Shown here one piece after another: positions 1 to 13,412 of a DNA stretch of 64,000 bases. Every line of letters begins with the position of its first letter. Position 1 is the first letter of the stretch. The translations under genes were made by a program, and so were the position numbers. Source of the DNA: Sphaerolaimus hirsutus (lineage: Eukaryota; Nematoda; Chromadorea; Monhysterida; Sphaerolaimidae); assembly GCA_964036195.1 (NCBI GenBank), contig OZ038460.1, positions 17,301,504 to 17,365,503 on the forward strand, read 5' to 3'. The notes under the pieces were generated by a model that worked only from the letters and a program-made list of their open reading frames with translations, had not been told where the DNA came from and ran no database searches.

Positions 1-1395
1 CGACCTTGAATATCGGTCTTCAGGAAGAGAAATTTCGGCCAAATTGAATTTGCGCCCTGTGCTCGAGCTGAATGCAGATTTCACATGCTCGCTACCAGTT
101 TTTGCTCAGTGCGAATGTGTATTTTTGCACTTTTTGTAGATTGTAGCAGTTCATAAACATCTTTACGTGCAAATACAAATTATCGAAAAGTTTTATAGAA
201 ATACGATACATAGGAAGATGATATTAAAACACAACCTATGCCATAGTTCAGTTCACGGCTTTTTGCATACTTTCCCAAAGAAACGTGTGTAAAAAAAACG
301 TTTAAAAAATTCTATTCCTATTTAATTTTTGCCATGTTGATAATGTCCGATTATTTTACAACCCGAATTTTCATACAAATTGCGCCTAAATTGCTCCTTC
401 CAAGGCAGCAAAAAGACAAAAAAGTAAAAACAAGACAAAAATGTATTTATGAAACCATAATTGGTGCCGGTTCCGCCGGTTATTGGAGGCTGCCGTTATA
501 TTTTTTCACCAATATTTTTCAGATTTCTGATTGCAACAAAGCCTTATTTTTATGAAGCTTGCGCAATATTTTAATATCAAAGCGTCAATTCAAAGTTTTA
601 ACACATATTTTAATGCTTCGAACGTTCTCATCATCCACTTTTTTCATTTTTTTTTGTGTTTTGGCACACTCCCAACATTATTTCTACCTGCCGTTCTATT
701 GGAGGTGTCGTTCAATTGGGGGCTGCCGTTCTATTGTTTTCGTGGGCGCATAAATGTGCCAAAACCTGCCGTTATATTGGAGGTATATGCCCTTCTATTA
801 GAAGAAATGCGGTATATACCTACACAGGCACCCAAACACACATCCAAAACAGGAACAAATCCACGCGTATATCACATCCAAAACACAAACGTCAAATGCA
901 CGCATCTGCACCGCACCAAATGAATCTCTTCGAAGCTGCCGCCGGTTCAAAGGAAAAGTGGCTGGCGCGGCCGCATGTCGACTCGGGGTTGAGAAATTGC
1001 GCCAGCTAACAAGTAGCCAATCCCCCCCCCCCCGAATGGGGGCCAGAAACCACAATCAGATCACACATTGGTTGGGAATGTGGAAGGGTGTGGCGACATT
1101 GGCGGGGGGGGGGGGGGTGAATTGGGGTTGAGTCGAGGGGGTGTTGTTGAAGCCCCCCTCAAGTTGTTGTTTTTCTTTGACTTCTTGTGATAACGGGAAT
1201 GAAAATAATATGTAATATATGGCAATATTTTTTCCCATCAATTTTTTTTCCGGCAGCTCACACAAAGTGTGAAATGAAAATTATGTGAAAATGAAATTGT
1301 TGAAAATTTTCTCGCGAGACATTTCGAGGCTCACACATCCGAGCAAAATGAATCAGGCACGCGAGAAGCCGTCACGACAGCACAATAAATGACCG
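1..1395. other. Gene-free region with partial MITE
   Basis: I see no coding exon here. At about 455-817 there are phrases such as TTCTATTGGAGG and CTTCTATTAGAAGAAAT followed by GCGGTATA. They match the right half of the TA-flanked elements at 49,529 and 55,650, so this is a decayed or truncated copy. Homopolymer C and G runs lie at 1021-1034 and 1105-1117. The open frames over this stretch are low-complexity and have no family signature. Confidence 0.5.
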
Positions 1396-1660
1396 GGTGC
1401 CAGTCCCAGACCCTGTAAAATGTCAAATGATATTCAAAGTGTCAAAGTCATGTAAATTGTAAAATGCCCTGTAAAATGGCCAGCTGTAGAATGCCCTTTA
1501 AAATATCAAATGCACTCCAAAGTGTCAAGACTCATGTGAAATGCCATGTAAAATGGTAAAAGGCGTTTGAATGTTACAGTGCATTTTACAGTGCATTTTA
1601 CATTACATTTGACATTTGACAGGCCAATTTACACGGTCTGGGAGTACCCCCAGAGTAGCA
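1396..1660. mobile_element. Family A MITE (GGTGCCAGTCCCAGACCC termini)
   Basis: The left end reads GGTGCCAGTCCCAGACCC followed by TGTAAAATG. The right end has the complementary ACGGTCTGGGAGTACCCC. The interior is an irregular array of TGTAAAATG, TGTCAAATG and CATTTTAC phrases in both orientations, so it can fold back. This is the first of about a dozen copies in the window. No target duplication could be fixed for this family. Confidence 0.7.
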
Positions 1661-2149
1661 ATTTTCTCATAGAACTCACAGAGGCAAAGCGGCCGCGCGA
1701 TTACTTTGCATTCTATATATTTATCACACGTCACGATCGAAGCGGAAAGAAATCACGCGCGCGTGAGGAATAGAACGAATTTCAGTGCACTGCAAATTTG
1801 CAGTGCAACGCGAAGAGAAGTATCTGAGGAATTTAGTAGGCCGTTCAGTATAAATGGGGAAAAATGTGAAATTTGACACGATGTCTTAAGCTAATCCTTG
1901 AAATCTACATTTTAGACATGTAAATAAAGGCACAATCGCAAAAAAGTGTCGAATAGCTTCAAAGGGCAACTTTTCCAGACACACCGTGTGTGAGAAAAAA
2001 TTGTTTCCCCGCCCCAAATTCATACATCTTTCAGCTAGTCAGCGGTATTTCAGTTTCTGACTGCGGTGCAGATGCGACAATGTGTAGGGGGGGGGGGAAG
2101 ATATTTACAAGATAAAGAATTTTTGTGAGTTTTAAAAAAGGGAGAGTGG

Positions 2150-2430
2150 ATGTTTAATTATAATTTAATTTTAATTTGGGTATACTCCAGTCACTTTACA
2201 CCTTGCACGCGTGGTTCACGCTGGAAACGTGCCAACCATATTAAACACATGCAATCTTCATAGAATGTAGAAAAATTCATTGACATTTTACATTAATGTA
2301 TTCACAACAATGAATTTTTTGTTTTTATTTTTTACAAAAATTGCATGCTTTAGTAATCATTGGCACACTTCCAACATCAGACATAAATAAGTGCAAGTGC
2401 AGAGTATAACGTGTGCTGAGTATAGTAGTC
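2150..2430. repeat. Interspersed repeat, copy 1
   Basis: The phrases TATACTCCAGT, CACGCTGGAAACGTGCCAA and ATTGGCACACTTCCAACAT followed by CAGACATAAAT recur in the same order at about 21,500-21,750. The two copies are diverged but colinear over roughly 250 bases. The copy at 21.5 kb lies inside a larger hAT-like element. No coding potential was seen. Confidence 0.6.
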
Positions 2431-2765
2431 ATCACTGAGGTTTGTCTGTTTTGAAGTCCAATGTGACTTAAGAATAATGCAGAATTTTGTAAAAACAAAT
2501 AACTTTAAATTGTGCAACGCAGAAATGATATATGAAGTTCAACTGAATTTTCAAAAAAATGTCATCTCTAATTGTATAGTTTCTGCACAGATTACAAAAA
2601 CCACATTTATCCTCAAACCCAAAAACTTCAACAAAATAGGTTGTAAACTATATAAGTTTCATTTATTGTGATCTCATAAAAATGTCAAATAAAACTTACT
2701 CAGTTTACAACATATTATTTTATTTCAATCATACCTAAAAACAACAAAAACCCGCCAAACATGTC

Positions 2766-2965
2766 NNNNNNNNNNNNNNNNNNNNNNNNNNNNNNNNNNN
2801 NNNNNNNNNNNNNNNNNNNNNNNNNNNNNNNNNNNNNNNNNNNNNNNNNNNNNNNNNNNNNNNNNNNNNNNNNNNNNNNNNNNNNNNNNNNNNNNNNNNN
2901 NNNNNNNNNNNNNNNNNNNNNNNNNNNNNNNNNNNNNNNNNNNNNNNNNNNNNNNNNNNNNNNNN
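2766..2965. other. Assembly gap (200 N)
   Basis: A run of exactly 200 N characters, typical of a fixed-size scaffold gap. True length unknown. The three translated frames of X residues across it are artefacts. Confidence 0.98.
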
Positions 2966-3640
2966 AACATATCAGCTTATGTCCACATGCCACATTCCAT
3001 TTCTAATGGACACGCGTCTAATCTCTAGATTGCATATGTAGAGATCAATGTGATACGTCCAAACATACCCAAGCGCTTACTCAGAGCGTATTTTGTCGGG
3101 CAAAAAGCCAAACACTTCAACAGATAACAAACGCAATGCAAAAACATTTACAAAGCCGAAAAGGCAACACAAAAAAACACAATCATACAAAAATCGCATT
3201 CATAAAAAAAACTTCTGCGAAAAAAAAAACGCTTTCAGACGCGAGCAAAAGTGGCTCAATCATACAGTTGGGAGGGGGGGGGGGCTTTCAGCCGCATGAA
3301 TCGAATGAAACTGGCTTATGCTACGACTTTGCAAACATACGCACGCGCGTCAGCCCATTTGTACGGTGTGCCATAAGGGGTGGGAAAGGCGCCATGATTT
3401 ATGGCGCTGGCGCCAAGGCGCCATGGCGCTGCTGCGATGATTGTGGCTACACGCTGCAGGATGTTTAGTGAGTTTTACTAGCGGTCCCTTGGTGCAATTC
3501 CCAAAACGACCTAACGGTGCTAGATGAATAGTCCAAGGTGCTTGGCCAGGCGCCAGAAAATGTCCGGTGGTGTGATAACTTGGCGCTGGCGCAAAATGAC
3601 GTCCATGCACTATCAGTGTGCCATGCCAAGGCACACTTTC

Positions 3641-4165
3641 ACCAGGGCGCACTCCCAAACCCTGTAAAAGACCCTGTAAAGTGTCAAAACCCTGTAAAAT
3701 GTCATGTGTCATGTAAAAGACCCTGTAAAATTTCATGTGTCATGTAAAAGACCCTGTGAAGTGTCAAATGCCATGTTAAAGACCCTGTAAAGTGTCATGT
3801 TTATCCAATCTTATTTTATCCTATCCAAATCTCATGTAAAAAGTACAATTTGGATACAAAAACATAATATTTGGATATGATAAAATAAGATTTGCATACA
3901 CATGACACTTTACAGGGTATTTTACATGACATTTGACACTTTACAGAGTCTTTTACATGACACATGACATTTTGCAGGGTCTTTTACATGACACATGCCA
4001 TTTTACAGGGTCTTTGACACTTTACAGTGTCTTTTACAGGGTCTTTTACATGACACATGCCATTTTACAGGGTCTTTGACACTTGTCAGTGTCTTTTACA
4101 GGGTCTTTTACATGACACATGACATTTTACAGGGTCTTTGACACTCTACAGGGTCTGGAAGTGGC
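3641..4165. mobile_element. Family A MITE, long copy with shared core
   Basis: Left end GGCGCACTCCCAAACCCTG, right end CAGGGTCTGGAAGTGGCACC. The arms are repeated TGTAAAAGACCC and TGTCATGTAAAAG phrases on the left and their complements on the right. The centre, about 3800-3900, is a different palindromic module built on ATCCAATCTTATTTTATC and GATAAAATAAGATTTG. That core also occurs at 11,655 and 48,690 between other arms. Confidence 0.7.
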
Positions 4166-4493
4166 ACCTGAACGCCGAGTTTGCACAGGGACGGCTTTGT
4201 ACATCGCGTGTACACACGTTTACATATCACGCAATGTATACATGCAGATAGCTGGCTTAGCACGTGGCCGGCTGCCTGCTAGGCATCGAGGCATGCCACT
4301 TGCCAAGTACACAAAGCAAGTATAGGGTGTGTCGCAATAACTGCCACTGTTTGAATTCGAGTTGTGAGATTATTCTGATGGATGGTTTTGTGATCGTGTA
4401 CTTCCGCAAAACAAGCTCAAAATAGTGGGAAAAAACTCAAATCCCGGTCACAAACAGAACTCAATCCACCTATCAAACACACTGTAATCACAT

Positions 4494-5790
4494 GAGTGTG
4501 CTGCATTACACATACAAGCCCATATCACAGTATGTCTCATTACACATGCCGCAGTGCCCATTTCACAGTTTGTCTCTTTACACCTGCCCGCGAGTGCAGA
4601 TCACATGTCGCGTGTGCAATACACATACATGTGCGCGGTGTTGTGGAAATGCGTGTGCGCGTGTAATTGCATGTATTTATCTATACGTGATTGTATATTT
4701 TCTGCATCCGCATGATCGACATTCATGGTAAGCATGCATGCATGGTGAGTACACTACACAAATAGTGTGTTAAGTTGTTTATTATGAAATCATTCAAATT
4801 GTCGTTTGCGTTAGATGTGTTTATAAGTGGATAAAAATATCCATATTGACAACAAAATTATTTATTGTAGCGATTAAATAGTATGTGACAAATTAACAAA
4901 TATAAGTTATCAATAGACAATAAAAAGTGATGGATTGGATTGAATATAAACCACAAATCCTCGAAGAAGTCCCCCATGAGTAAGTCCCCCTCTGAAAAAA
5001 TGACTACCCCCTAAAATAAGCACCCTCTTAAAAAATTATGCTAAAAAATATATCCCCTGGAATAATTATATTGTAGTATTTGATTGAATTACTACAATAT
5101 GGTAAGTACAATGAGTACATATATGAGTACATGAGTATATATATACTAGAGAGAAATGCCAAAAAAATGTACTTGAACTCACACAACAGGCACAGTAACT
5201 CGGTGTTTCTTGTTCAACTTGTAGCATATTCCACACTGATATGACTGGCTGCCATTCTTGTTCATCTTGTTCAGGTTCCACTTGAAGACATGGCCTGGCC
5301 AATCTCTAGACTGAAAAAAATATTGAGGATTTTTTCCTTTTGTGGTCAGACCAGCGGGAAATTCTTCGGTAACACACGGGCCAAAGTCAGCCATCACGAA
5401 AAAAATTGGGAGAAATTTTTCGGAAATTTTATTGAGTGACGCCTATGCTCTAAAAATTCGCCTATGAATGCACCATGCATGGGGCAATCAATATCACCCA
5501 TTCAAATTGTTCATGCTGCCAGCCGCGCATTTACACCTTGTTAATCAGGGTAGTTATCAATTCTAATCACCTGTATGCATGTTACAGCGCTCATGTGTTG
5601 CGTAACAGCGCATGCATTTCCACAACACCGCGTGGTGTATGTGTATTGCACATGCGACATGTGATCTGCCCTCGCGGGCATGTGTAAAGAGACAAACTGT
5701 GAAATGGGCACTGCGGCATGTGTAATGAGACATACTGTGATATGGGATGTATGTTAAATGGGATCCACCCTAATCACATGTCGCATATAC
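4494..5790. repeat. Element with ~250-base inverted arms
   Basis: The left arm (about 4494-4740) contains CACAGTATGTCTCATTACAC, GCCGCAGTGCCCATTTCACA and ACACCTGCCCGCGAGTGCAGATCACATG with few mismatches. The right arm (about 5560-5790) is its reverse complement. The spacer is AT-rich and carries a short run of split ORFs with no recognisable family. Probably a non-autonomous DNA transposon. Confidence 0.6.
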
Positions 5791-6835
5791 GACACAGAGG
5801 GCCGTGCAGTGCGCATACATTCCCTTCCCACGAACCGGTGTTGCGACCAAATTTGACACGCGGAAACTTGGAACACCCCTGAAACGACCGCAAAACACAC
5901 CGAAGGCTGTAACAGCGTAGTTCACCCTGTATAGGAAGGAACTGGGTACTGAGGGGGGAATCCCTAAAATAGGCTTAACACTGGGGGTGGCGTGTTTACC
6001 AAAGAATGTTGGCTCGCGGCAGGATATAGTTTCGATTTTTGACAAGTAAAAACGTAATTGTCAAGCAAAGTTCTAAATTGCAAGCGCACTGTCCCTGCCT
6101 GGATTCTATCTTTCACATGAAATCCAACTTCTCAACCCAACTTTACAGGCCTTCTAAAACCGCGTGTTTTTGTCCCATACAAGCAGCACAAAGTGCTGAA
6201 TTAGGCCGACTTGCGTCAGCGGGCAAAGTTAACAAAGTCATGATGCATTTAGCGCGGTGCGGCGCGCGTGGGCGGCTAGATTCGCGCGAAGGCTTCCCGT
6301 TCCGACTTCCCTAAATAAATGTAACTTTTGTGAGTGTGATTTTAGATGGGGGGGGGGTTTCGTGTTGGAGCCTGGTCAGATGTAATTGAGCCAGGGTGCA
6401 AAAATGGATATAACCAATGGAAATTCAAGCGATAGAGCATACCGCACGAGAAATAGGTACATAAAAATTTAATAAAACCTGTCAACCCGCAATATATCCT
6501 TTAATAATACGGGAAGGGCACTAAAACTCCCAGTCTAAATATGTCCATACATAAATACAGGCACGCCGGGGTGCACTTAGCGCGTGGCCCGTGAAACTTG
6601 CGTCGGCGTAGCATGAAAGATAACCTCGTGCTATGCATTCGCCGCAGAGCACTGCGCGCCGCACGGCAGCTGTCAAAGAGTGTGCGCTCGTGCGGTGTGA
6701 GATCCGTGTACGACCCGACCCGACCTGACTCGAAATACCCGACCCGTGGCTCGAGTCAAAAGAGCTTGACGAGTCAACGATGCTTATTGCTCAGTGGGCT
6801 ACTTTTTGATTGTCATAATGTTGCCGCACATACCA

Positions 6836-7511
6836 CCGTATTTCTTCTAATAGAAGAATATTCGCGCTTCTATTATTTTGTCAACTTTTTACCCTGCCCT
6901 TCTATTGGAGACACCCTTCTATTGGAGACTGCTTGTTTTCATCAATCTTTCAGCCAATCTTTTTAAGTTCTGCTAAGGCTTTTCAAAGCATTACATCACA
7001 GACAGTTCATAGAATGAGGATACATAGAGTTAATTCAACATTTGAAGTCAAAATAGCACAATATGAATGGACCAACGCCCCTAAATCACAGCATCCGCTG
7101 ATATTTTTTATTTTTTATGCATTTGGCATAACTCCAGCACTTTGTGTACTGGAGACCGCCCTTCTATTTATTTTGGGGTTCAAATAAAGTGAAAAAGTGT
7201 ACCTTCTATTGGAGATGCCCTTCTATTAGAGACCTGCCCTTCTATTAGGACAAATATGGTAACATGTTTACTAAAAAAGGTAAACTCAGATTGGGTCCTC
7301 ATAAATTGGCTTTAAATGTATTTCAGTTAAACCAGATTGAGTTATTTTAGATATAAAAAAATAGATGAAAAGATGGAAAAAAAAATTTTAGATGAAAAAA
7401 TGCACAATACAATAATTTGAAAAGGTAGAACGGCAGCCTCCAATAGAATTGCAGATAAACAAGTTGACCAAAAAATAGAAGGGCGCTCTTCAATTAGAAG
7501 AAATACGGTAT
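6836..7511. mobile_element. TA-flanked MITE, ACCGTATTTCTTCTAATAG termini
   Basis: The termini are inverted: ACCGTATTTCTTCTAATAG on the left and its complement near 7495-7510. Interior phrases are CTTCTATTGGAGAC and TTCTATTAGAGACC and their relatives. It sits inside a wider stretch (about 6700-7550) whose ends are CCCGACCCGAC-rich on one side and GTCGGGTCGGGCCGGGTC on the other, so it seems nested in an older hAT-like element. Confidence 0.6.
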
Positions 7512-7978
7512 TTTGAACCCGATCAAAGTCGGGTCGGGCCGGGTCAAGTATTGAATCCTAGTCCGATGCAGAGCGAGCGACTGGCTGCCTGTATGAACTG
7601 AAATTGCAGTCAGGCAGAGAGGACTGCCCCTCCCCCAGTGCTCGCTTTGCCGGAAAAAGTCAACTCTGTTCCGTAAAATTTTGGCGACCTTTTCTAAATT
7701 ACCATCAAATTTACACTCTGAAAACGGCCAAAAATTGTTTTTTTTTGGCACTGCGCCAATGATTGTACAAACTAAACTCTAGGCGCGCGGTTTTTCTAAA
7801 GCCTGGGTACTAGCGGGTCGTTCCAGGCTGTCCCGCCCAGACTAGTGTCATGTGATTTCACTGGGAACACGAAATACACAATGCTGTAATCAAATTGCAT
7901 GGGCCTCTGATCAGGGGATAGTGCCTTGGTTATGGTGAAGTAATGTGTTTATAAATGTATGGAAAATGGGTGAAAATG

Positions 7979-8204
7979 GGCCCACACACGCTAGTTTGCA
8001 TTGCAAATAAATGTCAACTGAATGTCAATTAAATAACCAAAACATTTAAAGCATGACACACTTATCAGAGACATAATGAAAATCAAATGTCACGATATAA
8101 AATTGACTAGGTATTTATGCTCTATCACATAGGAAAGTTGAAATCACATAATTAACCAAAATTTAGTTGACAAGAATTTTGATGTCAACTAGTGTGCGAG
8201 GCCC
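7979..8204. mobile_element. PIF/Harbinger-like MITE (GGGCCCACACACGCTAGTTTG)
   Basis: Left terminus GGGCCCACACACGCTAGTTTG, right terminus GTCAACTAGTGTGCGAGGCCC, inverted. The triplet AAT lies immediately outside both ends. The same end motif (CACACTAGTTKAC) is found at 43,744, 26,005 and 56,136-58,156, the last also with an ATT triplet duplication. Confidence 0.55.
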
Positions 8205-9636
8205 AATATCGCAGATTTAGCGAGTTGCAACAAATTTTTCCAAAAATACAGTATTTGCTCTGTAATTTTCCATTCTAAGACACAAACTCTATGGGTTCAG
8301 CAGGTCCCAGGGAATGAATGACTCACCTAACTCCATTATTCTATACTTCAGCAGATCTACCTAAGCAGTGCCCTGCATATTTTTTTGCACATTGCATTAC
8401 ACTGCGTTTCATCTATATTTACCTTACTATCCCATTCTGAACATAATTCAATCAACCACGATGCAAAAACGTCGCAAAAATGTCCACCCGCGGCCTACAC
8501 CCACCGACATGAGCCGATCTTTCTGTCGCGTCACATTCTCGCAAATTGCGCCCGTCCAATACTCGGACTTATGACGTCAGGTCCCGATTTAAGCGGCGGG
8601 AATACACGCGCGAAAGAGTATTCTCGCATTTGGCATTTAGGGCTCGGAAAGCCCCCCCCCCCTCCAGTGGGCGGAGTTTGACGTGCCCGACGGATTTTTG
8701 TCGGGCGACCCGACAGGATTTTTTTTCGTGGCGGAAAGTTAGGTTAAATTTCAAAGGATCAGATTTTTAATTTTTTTCGGATAATACCTAGCAGGTATTA
8801 TTTATTTTACCAATGCTTGTGAGATCGCCTAACTGGAACAATCGAATACTATTTTTCAATAATTAGTTCCGTTGTATCCTGTCAGAAAGCACCCATATCC
8901 TCAAACGATAGAAAACTTAGAGCTAAGAAATACACATACCAAAAAATTGAATTTCATGAAACCAATCAGTTTACCCGAAATATCGGGCAAATCAAATCTA
9001 CCCGCCAAGTAGAGTGAAAATCATGAAAAATTGACGCCCGCAAAATCAAAATAATCTCACTGTGCACTTTTCAGTGCTTTCCATTTGGGACCAGCCATCA
9101 ATCAAAGGGAACTCAGCAGGATTTTCATGATTCCATGATTCTAAGTTTTGATAGATATGTATTGCGTAGGATAGTATGGGGTTTTTAAGAAAGATGTCTT
9201 GGGAGACTGTAAACTCGTTTCTGGGATTAATGGTGGTAAAACTTTGAAAGTGACTGCAGGATTTGCTGTAAAATTGGCCACATGCCAATTCCGCAAGTGT
9301 AAAAGTGACAACAATAGTAATCAGTTAAGTTGAGTGGCAAATTAAGTGAATTTCTCTATAAAAATACTTGTAACTTGTCTTAATACTAGGTACTTAGCTT
9401 ATCATTTTCCACGTTTTTTGCAACTTGTCCACCTACTGAATTCTGTCAGGGGGAACCCTCAGACCCTGTAAAATGCTATGTAAACTTACAGTTAAAATGT
9501 CAAAGTTTCTCTTTCGGTTTCAGCGGCCATGAGACATTTTTCAAGACGTTTTACATGTCCTTTTTCCAGAAACTTAATAAAACACGTTACATGAAATTTA
9601 ACGGGGCTTCGGGGGTGTAAATAAATAGGTACAGGG

Positions 9637-10404
9637 CAGAGTTGGTAAAATACCGGTATTTTTGGAAAGTGTAAGTGTAAGTGTAAATACACTTTCCAAA
9701 TTTTGAGTATGGATACCAAAAGTGTAAGGTATTTTAAAAATACCTAGGAAAGTGTAAAAAAAGTGTAAGTGTAAATTTTTTTTTGAAAGAGCTCTCACTG
9801 TTGAGCATTAGAAAACACCGCTGTTATCACCTTTAAATAAATTTATTTATCATTTTCATGCATTATTTCACATTTTACAGCCTTTTATGAAACATTCCAG
9901 ACTGTAACAAAAACTGTGGTGGTATGAAGTTCCCAAATAATTGCAGTTTTTCAGTGTTGATATTTTACTGATTAAGCAATGCGATACACACTGTTAAAAT
10001 GCAAGAATGGACATGCAGCAAATGTCAATGCAAAAGTTGACTTTGTGTCCAGCTAGTGAATTTCCATTGATCTTGTCCTTTTTTACAAAAGTATGATGAA
10101 ACTGTAGAATACCATGAGGGATGAGTACTGATCAAATGTTGTAGATCAAAGGCTAGATTGTACATTTGCCATATTTTATACATTCAATGCATTTTTTGTA
10201 CATGACCCAATCTTATGCTTTCTCAAAAGCATAAAACAGGGTCATCTGAAAGAAAAAAATACACTTTCTGTACCCGGGTATTTCGCCCAGGAAAGTGTAA
10301 AAAAAGTGTATGGGTATTTTATGAAAGTGTAAGTGTAAGTGTAAATATAAATACCCATTTACCCGGGTATTTCGGGTAAGTGTAAATACACTTTCGCAAC
10401 TCTG
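9637..10404. mobile_element. hAT-like element, AAGTGTAAGTG family
   Basis: The termini are CAGAGTTGGTAAAATACC and CTTTCGCAACTCTG. The eight bases GTACAGGG occur directly before and directly after (9629-9636 and 10405-10412), a perfect hAT-length target duplication. Both subterminal zones are iterations of AAGTGTAAGTGTAAATAC. The AT-rich middle has no transposase signature, so it is non-autonomous. A decayed relative is at 59,754-60,018. Confidence 0.8.
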
Positions 10405-11455
10405 GTACAGGGTTGGCATAATGAGCCCTCCTTCATAAATGTTTAGCGCTTTTTGAGTGTCACCAGATACGGCAATCGGCCACTCTCCAAAAACCTGCCA
10501 TACTAAATAATAATCTGCCGCGTAAAAATACTGAAATTTAACGTTAGATAACGAAATTTGTAACAGGTGCACCGTTGACATACCATACTTCAACAAATTA
10601 ACGATGTCTGTTAGCCAGTTAATACTGGAAAAGCCATGAAAAAGCAGCCACTTCTGCAAAAAAGTGTGCGTGTGCGCCATGTGTATAGCACTTAACAGCA
10701 GTAAGCGATTAACTATAAAGTTATAAATTGAAGGACGGGCTGGGATGTTGTCTAACACAGCAATTCAATCAATATTAATATATTTCAGCACTTTCAGCGC
10801 CGTTTAAACACTCACAAAATCTTTTTGGAACGTGACAATCTACAACCGTTAGATGTGTCAAATGTCACCTATCACATTTCGAGTTAAACTAGTAAAATAT
10901 GTTGAAATGAAGTGACAACAATATTGTTTGTGAGAGACTGCGACCAATCCCGTCGACTGCAAATAAAGACATCTCAAGAATTCTTTCAACAACTTAAATA
11001 AAAAGCAAAAACGGAACACTGAACACTTTTTGACGTGACGCGTGGGGCGTTCTTTAAATTGCGCCCATGTACACTACTTATTTACATATTATTCATCATT
11101 TAACATCACAAGTGATTTTGTAAGCAGATAGCATTTTGAGGTACCATATCTTCTCAAAATACCCCAGGGGGTTTATTTTTTAACCAGCATATGTTGAGGA
11201 AGGGGTTAATTCAAGGGAATTTTTCAAAGGTTTTTTAAATATATTTTTGCGAGAAATTTTATGAAATTCCACATACTCAGATGTAGCAAAATTCAACAAT
11301 AAGATACATGTATAAGCATGTATAGACTATATGAGTAAATATATAGGTAGATGCTATGATGCCTGTTCTAGTATTTATGTATAACTCATTCATTATTCTG
11401 AATTATATGGATATCAACTTTGTTTTCTTATTTATGTTCTGTTTACAGTCACTTC

Positions 11456-11995
11456 AGGGGCCAGTTCCGCAAGTATACAAGTTACTAGTTAAAACATAAG
11501 AGTTGAGTAAAATTACAAATGCCGAGTTAAGAGTAAAGTTAAAGTTTAAGAGTTGAGTTAAATGACAAATGATTAGTTAAGAGAAAAGTTAAAATTGAAG
11601 AGTTGGGTTAGATGACAAATGATTAGTTAAGAGATAAGAGTAGAGTTAAGAGTCAAGCAAGTGTATCCAAATCTTATTTTTTCGTATCCAGATCTTATGT
11701 TTTTGTATCCAAATCTTATGAAAAACATAAGATTTGGATACAAAAACATAAGATCTGGATACGAAAAATAAGATTTGGATACACTTGCTTGACTCTTAAC
11801 TCTACTCTTATCTCTTAACTAATCATTTGTCATTAAACTCAACTCTTAACTTTACTCTTATCTCTTAACTAATCATTTGTCATTTAACTCAACTCTCAAC
11901 TTTACTCTTATCTCTTAACTAATTATTTGTCATTTTACTCAACTCTTATGTTCTAACTAGTAACTTGTACACTTGCGGAACCGGCACCTGGTGGG
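11456..11995. repeat. Large hairpin element (GGGGCCAGTTCCGCAAGT ends)
   Basis: The ends GGGGCCAGTTCCGCAAGTATAC and GTACACTTGCGGAACCGGCACC are inverted. Arms are repeats of GAGTTAAGAGTAAAGTTAAA on the left and TTTACTCTTATCTCTTAACT on the right. The centre (about 11,655-11,790) is a near-perfect palindrome of AAATCTTATTTTTTCGTATCC and its complement. The whole could form one long hairpin. The core module is shared with family A copies at 3.8 and 48.7 kb. Confidence 0.7.
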
Positions 11996-12471
11996 GTATG
12001 TCAAGGGGGTTATTATTTCCCAAACTCATGCAAACTTGGGGGGTATTTAAAGGGTGGTTAATTCATGTGGGGTGTTATTTCAACAAAATACTGTAATCTA
12101 GTAGCAGTAATAAATTGCATTTTAACAGAAAATATTTACATTACAATGATACAAAATATTTCTCATGAAAAACTAAATGCACTGCAAATAAAAACCCTCA
12201 AATTACCACAAATGTTTTTACACATTGAATGTAAATGTGTTCATGTTCATACAATGAATGTTAATTCACTATTATTCATGCATCTTATATGTAAATACAT
12301 AACCAACTTGGTAAACAATAACAAAAAAGCAAAAAATAGTTTTAGTTATTTCATGATAAGAGCATCAAGATTTCGAAGCCAGGCACCAGTTCAAATAAAG
12401 AAATAGAGAACCTACTGCCAAGTTTGTGAATTGTAAATTTCAGCTTGATAAACTTCTGAGTACGCAAATCA

Positions 12472-12898
12472 TACCGTATTACCTCGAATTATCCCCCCCT
12501 TGAATTACCCCCCCCCCTCGAATTAACCCCCCCTCAAAATGGGCTGGGGAAATAATAAACCCCCCCCCCCCTCGAAATACCCCCCTCCGGAATGATGTAC
12601 ATCATGTATGCAATGTACATGATGTATTTTTTACTACTTATTTGCATCGTAGCTACACTTATACGCTCATTTGTGTACAGATGTACATCTGAGCCCCAAT
12701 ATTACCCATTTTCTCACATTTATTACCGTTTTTGTGTGAGAAAAACCATATACTTTACTATGAATTTCACGAAAATTCCTGGCGAAATAATAAAACCCCC
12801 CTCGAATAAACCCCCCCCCCCCCTCGAATTAACCCCCCCTCAAATTTTGCTGGCGAAATAATAAACCCCCATGGGGGTATTTCGAGGTAATACGGTAT
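12472..12898. mobile_element. TA-flanked MITE, CCTCGAATTA-CCCC family
   Basis: Left end TACCGTATTACCTCGAATTA, right end TTTCGAGGTAATACGGTA, flanked by TA. Subterminal runs of C alternate with CTCGAATTA. The middle has AATGATGTACATCATGTATG. Closely similar full-length copies lie at 19,902-20,346 and 36,436-36,844. Confidence 0.75.
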
Positions 12899-13246
12899 AT
12901 AATTTGCCAATTTTGGATTGCATAAACTTGTTAATGAAAAAATTGAAACATTCTCTGAGCATAAAATGAAAATGAAATTCAGAAAACTAATTCCTGAACC
13001 AAATAGTTATCGATATTTTAACAAAATTTCGAGTCGTCCCGGTTATTCTGGAACAGACCACAAACATAAGCAAAATATTCACAGCTAACGAAAATGTTCC
13101 ACTTTTTACGATCTGTGTGACTTTTTATGGCGCATCAGCAGAAAACATAAAATAGACAAAAAGCCCATTTTCAACTTAGCTGCCAACGAACAAGTGCACA
13201 GCAGTGAATTTGCATCATTACGTGTGAAAAGTGGCGCATCGCCCTG

Positions 13247-13412
13247 GTGCCAGTCCCAGACCCCGTAAAATGTGAAATGTCATGCAAAGTGTCAAAAGTC
13301 ATGTAAAATGTCCTAGTTGACATAACGTTACATGAGTAACGTTACATTTGACACACATGGCTTGACAATTTTGAATCTTACAGAACTTTTACAGAGTCTG
13401 AGATTACCCCCA
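13247..13412. mobile_element. Family A MITE
   Basis: Left end GGTGCCAGTCCCAGACCCCG, right end ACAGAGTCTGAGATTACCCC. Short copy with TGTCAAAAGTCATGTAAAATG phrases in the interior. The 82-residue open frame that starts inside the copy and runs out to 13,580 has no family I recognise. Confidence 0.65.

Noticed and set aside
2715-3006. Open frames across the N run
   Set aside because: Artefact of translating unknown bases.
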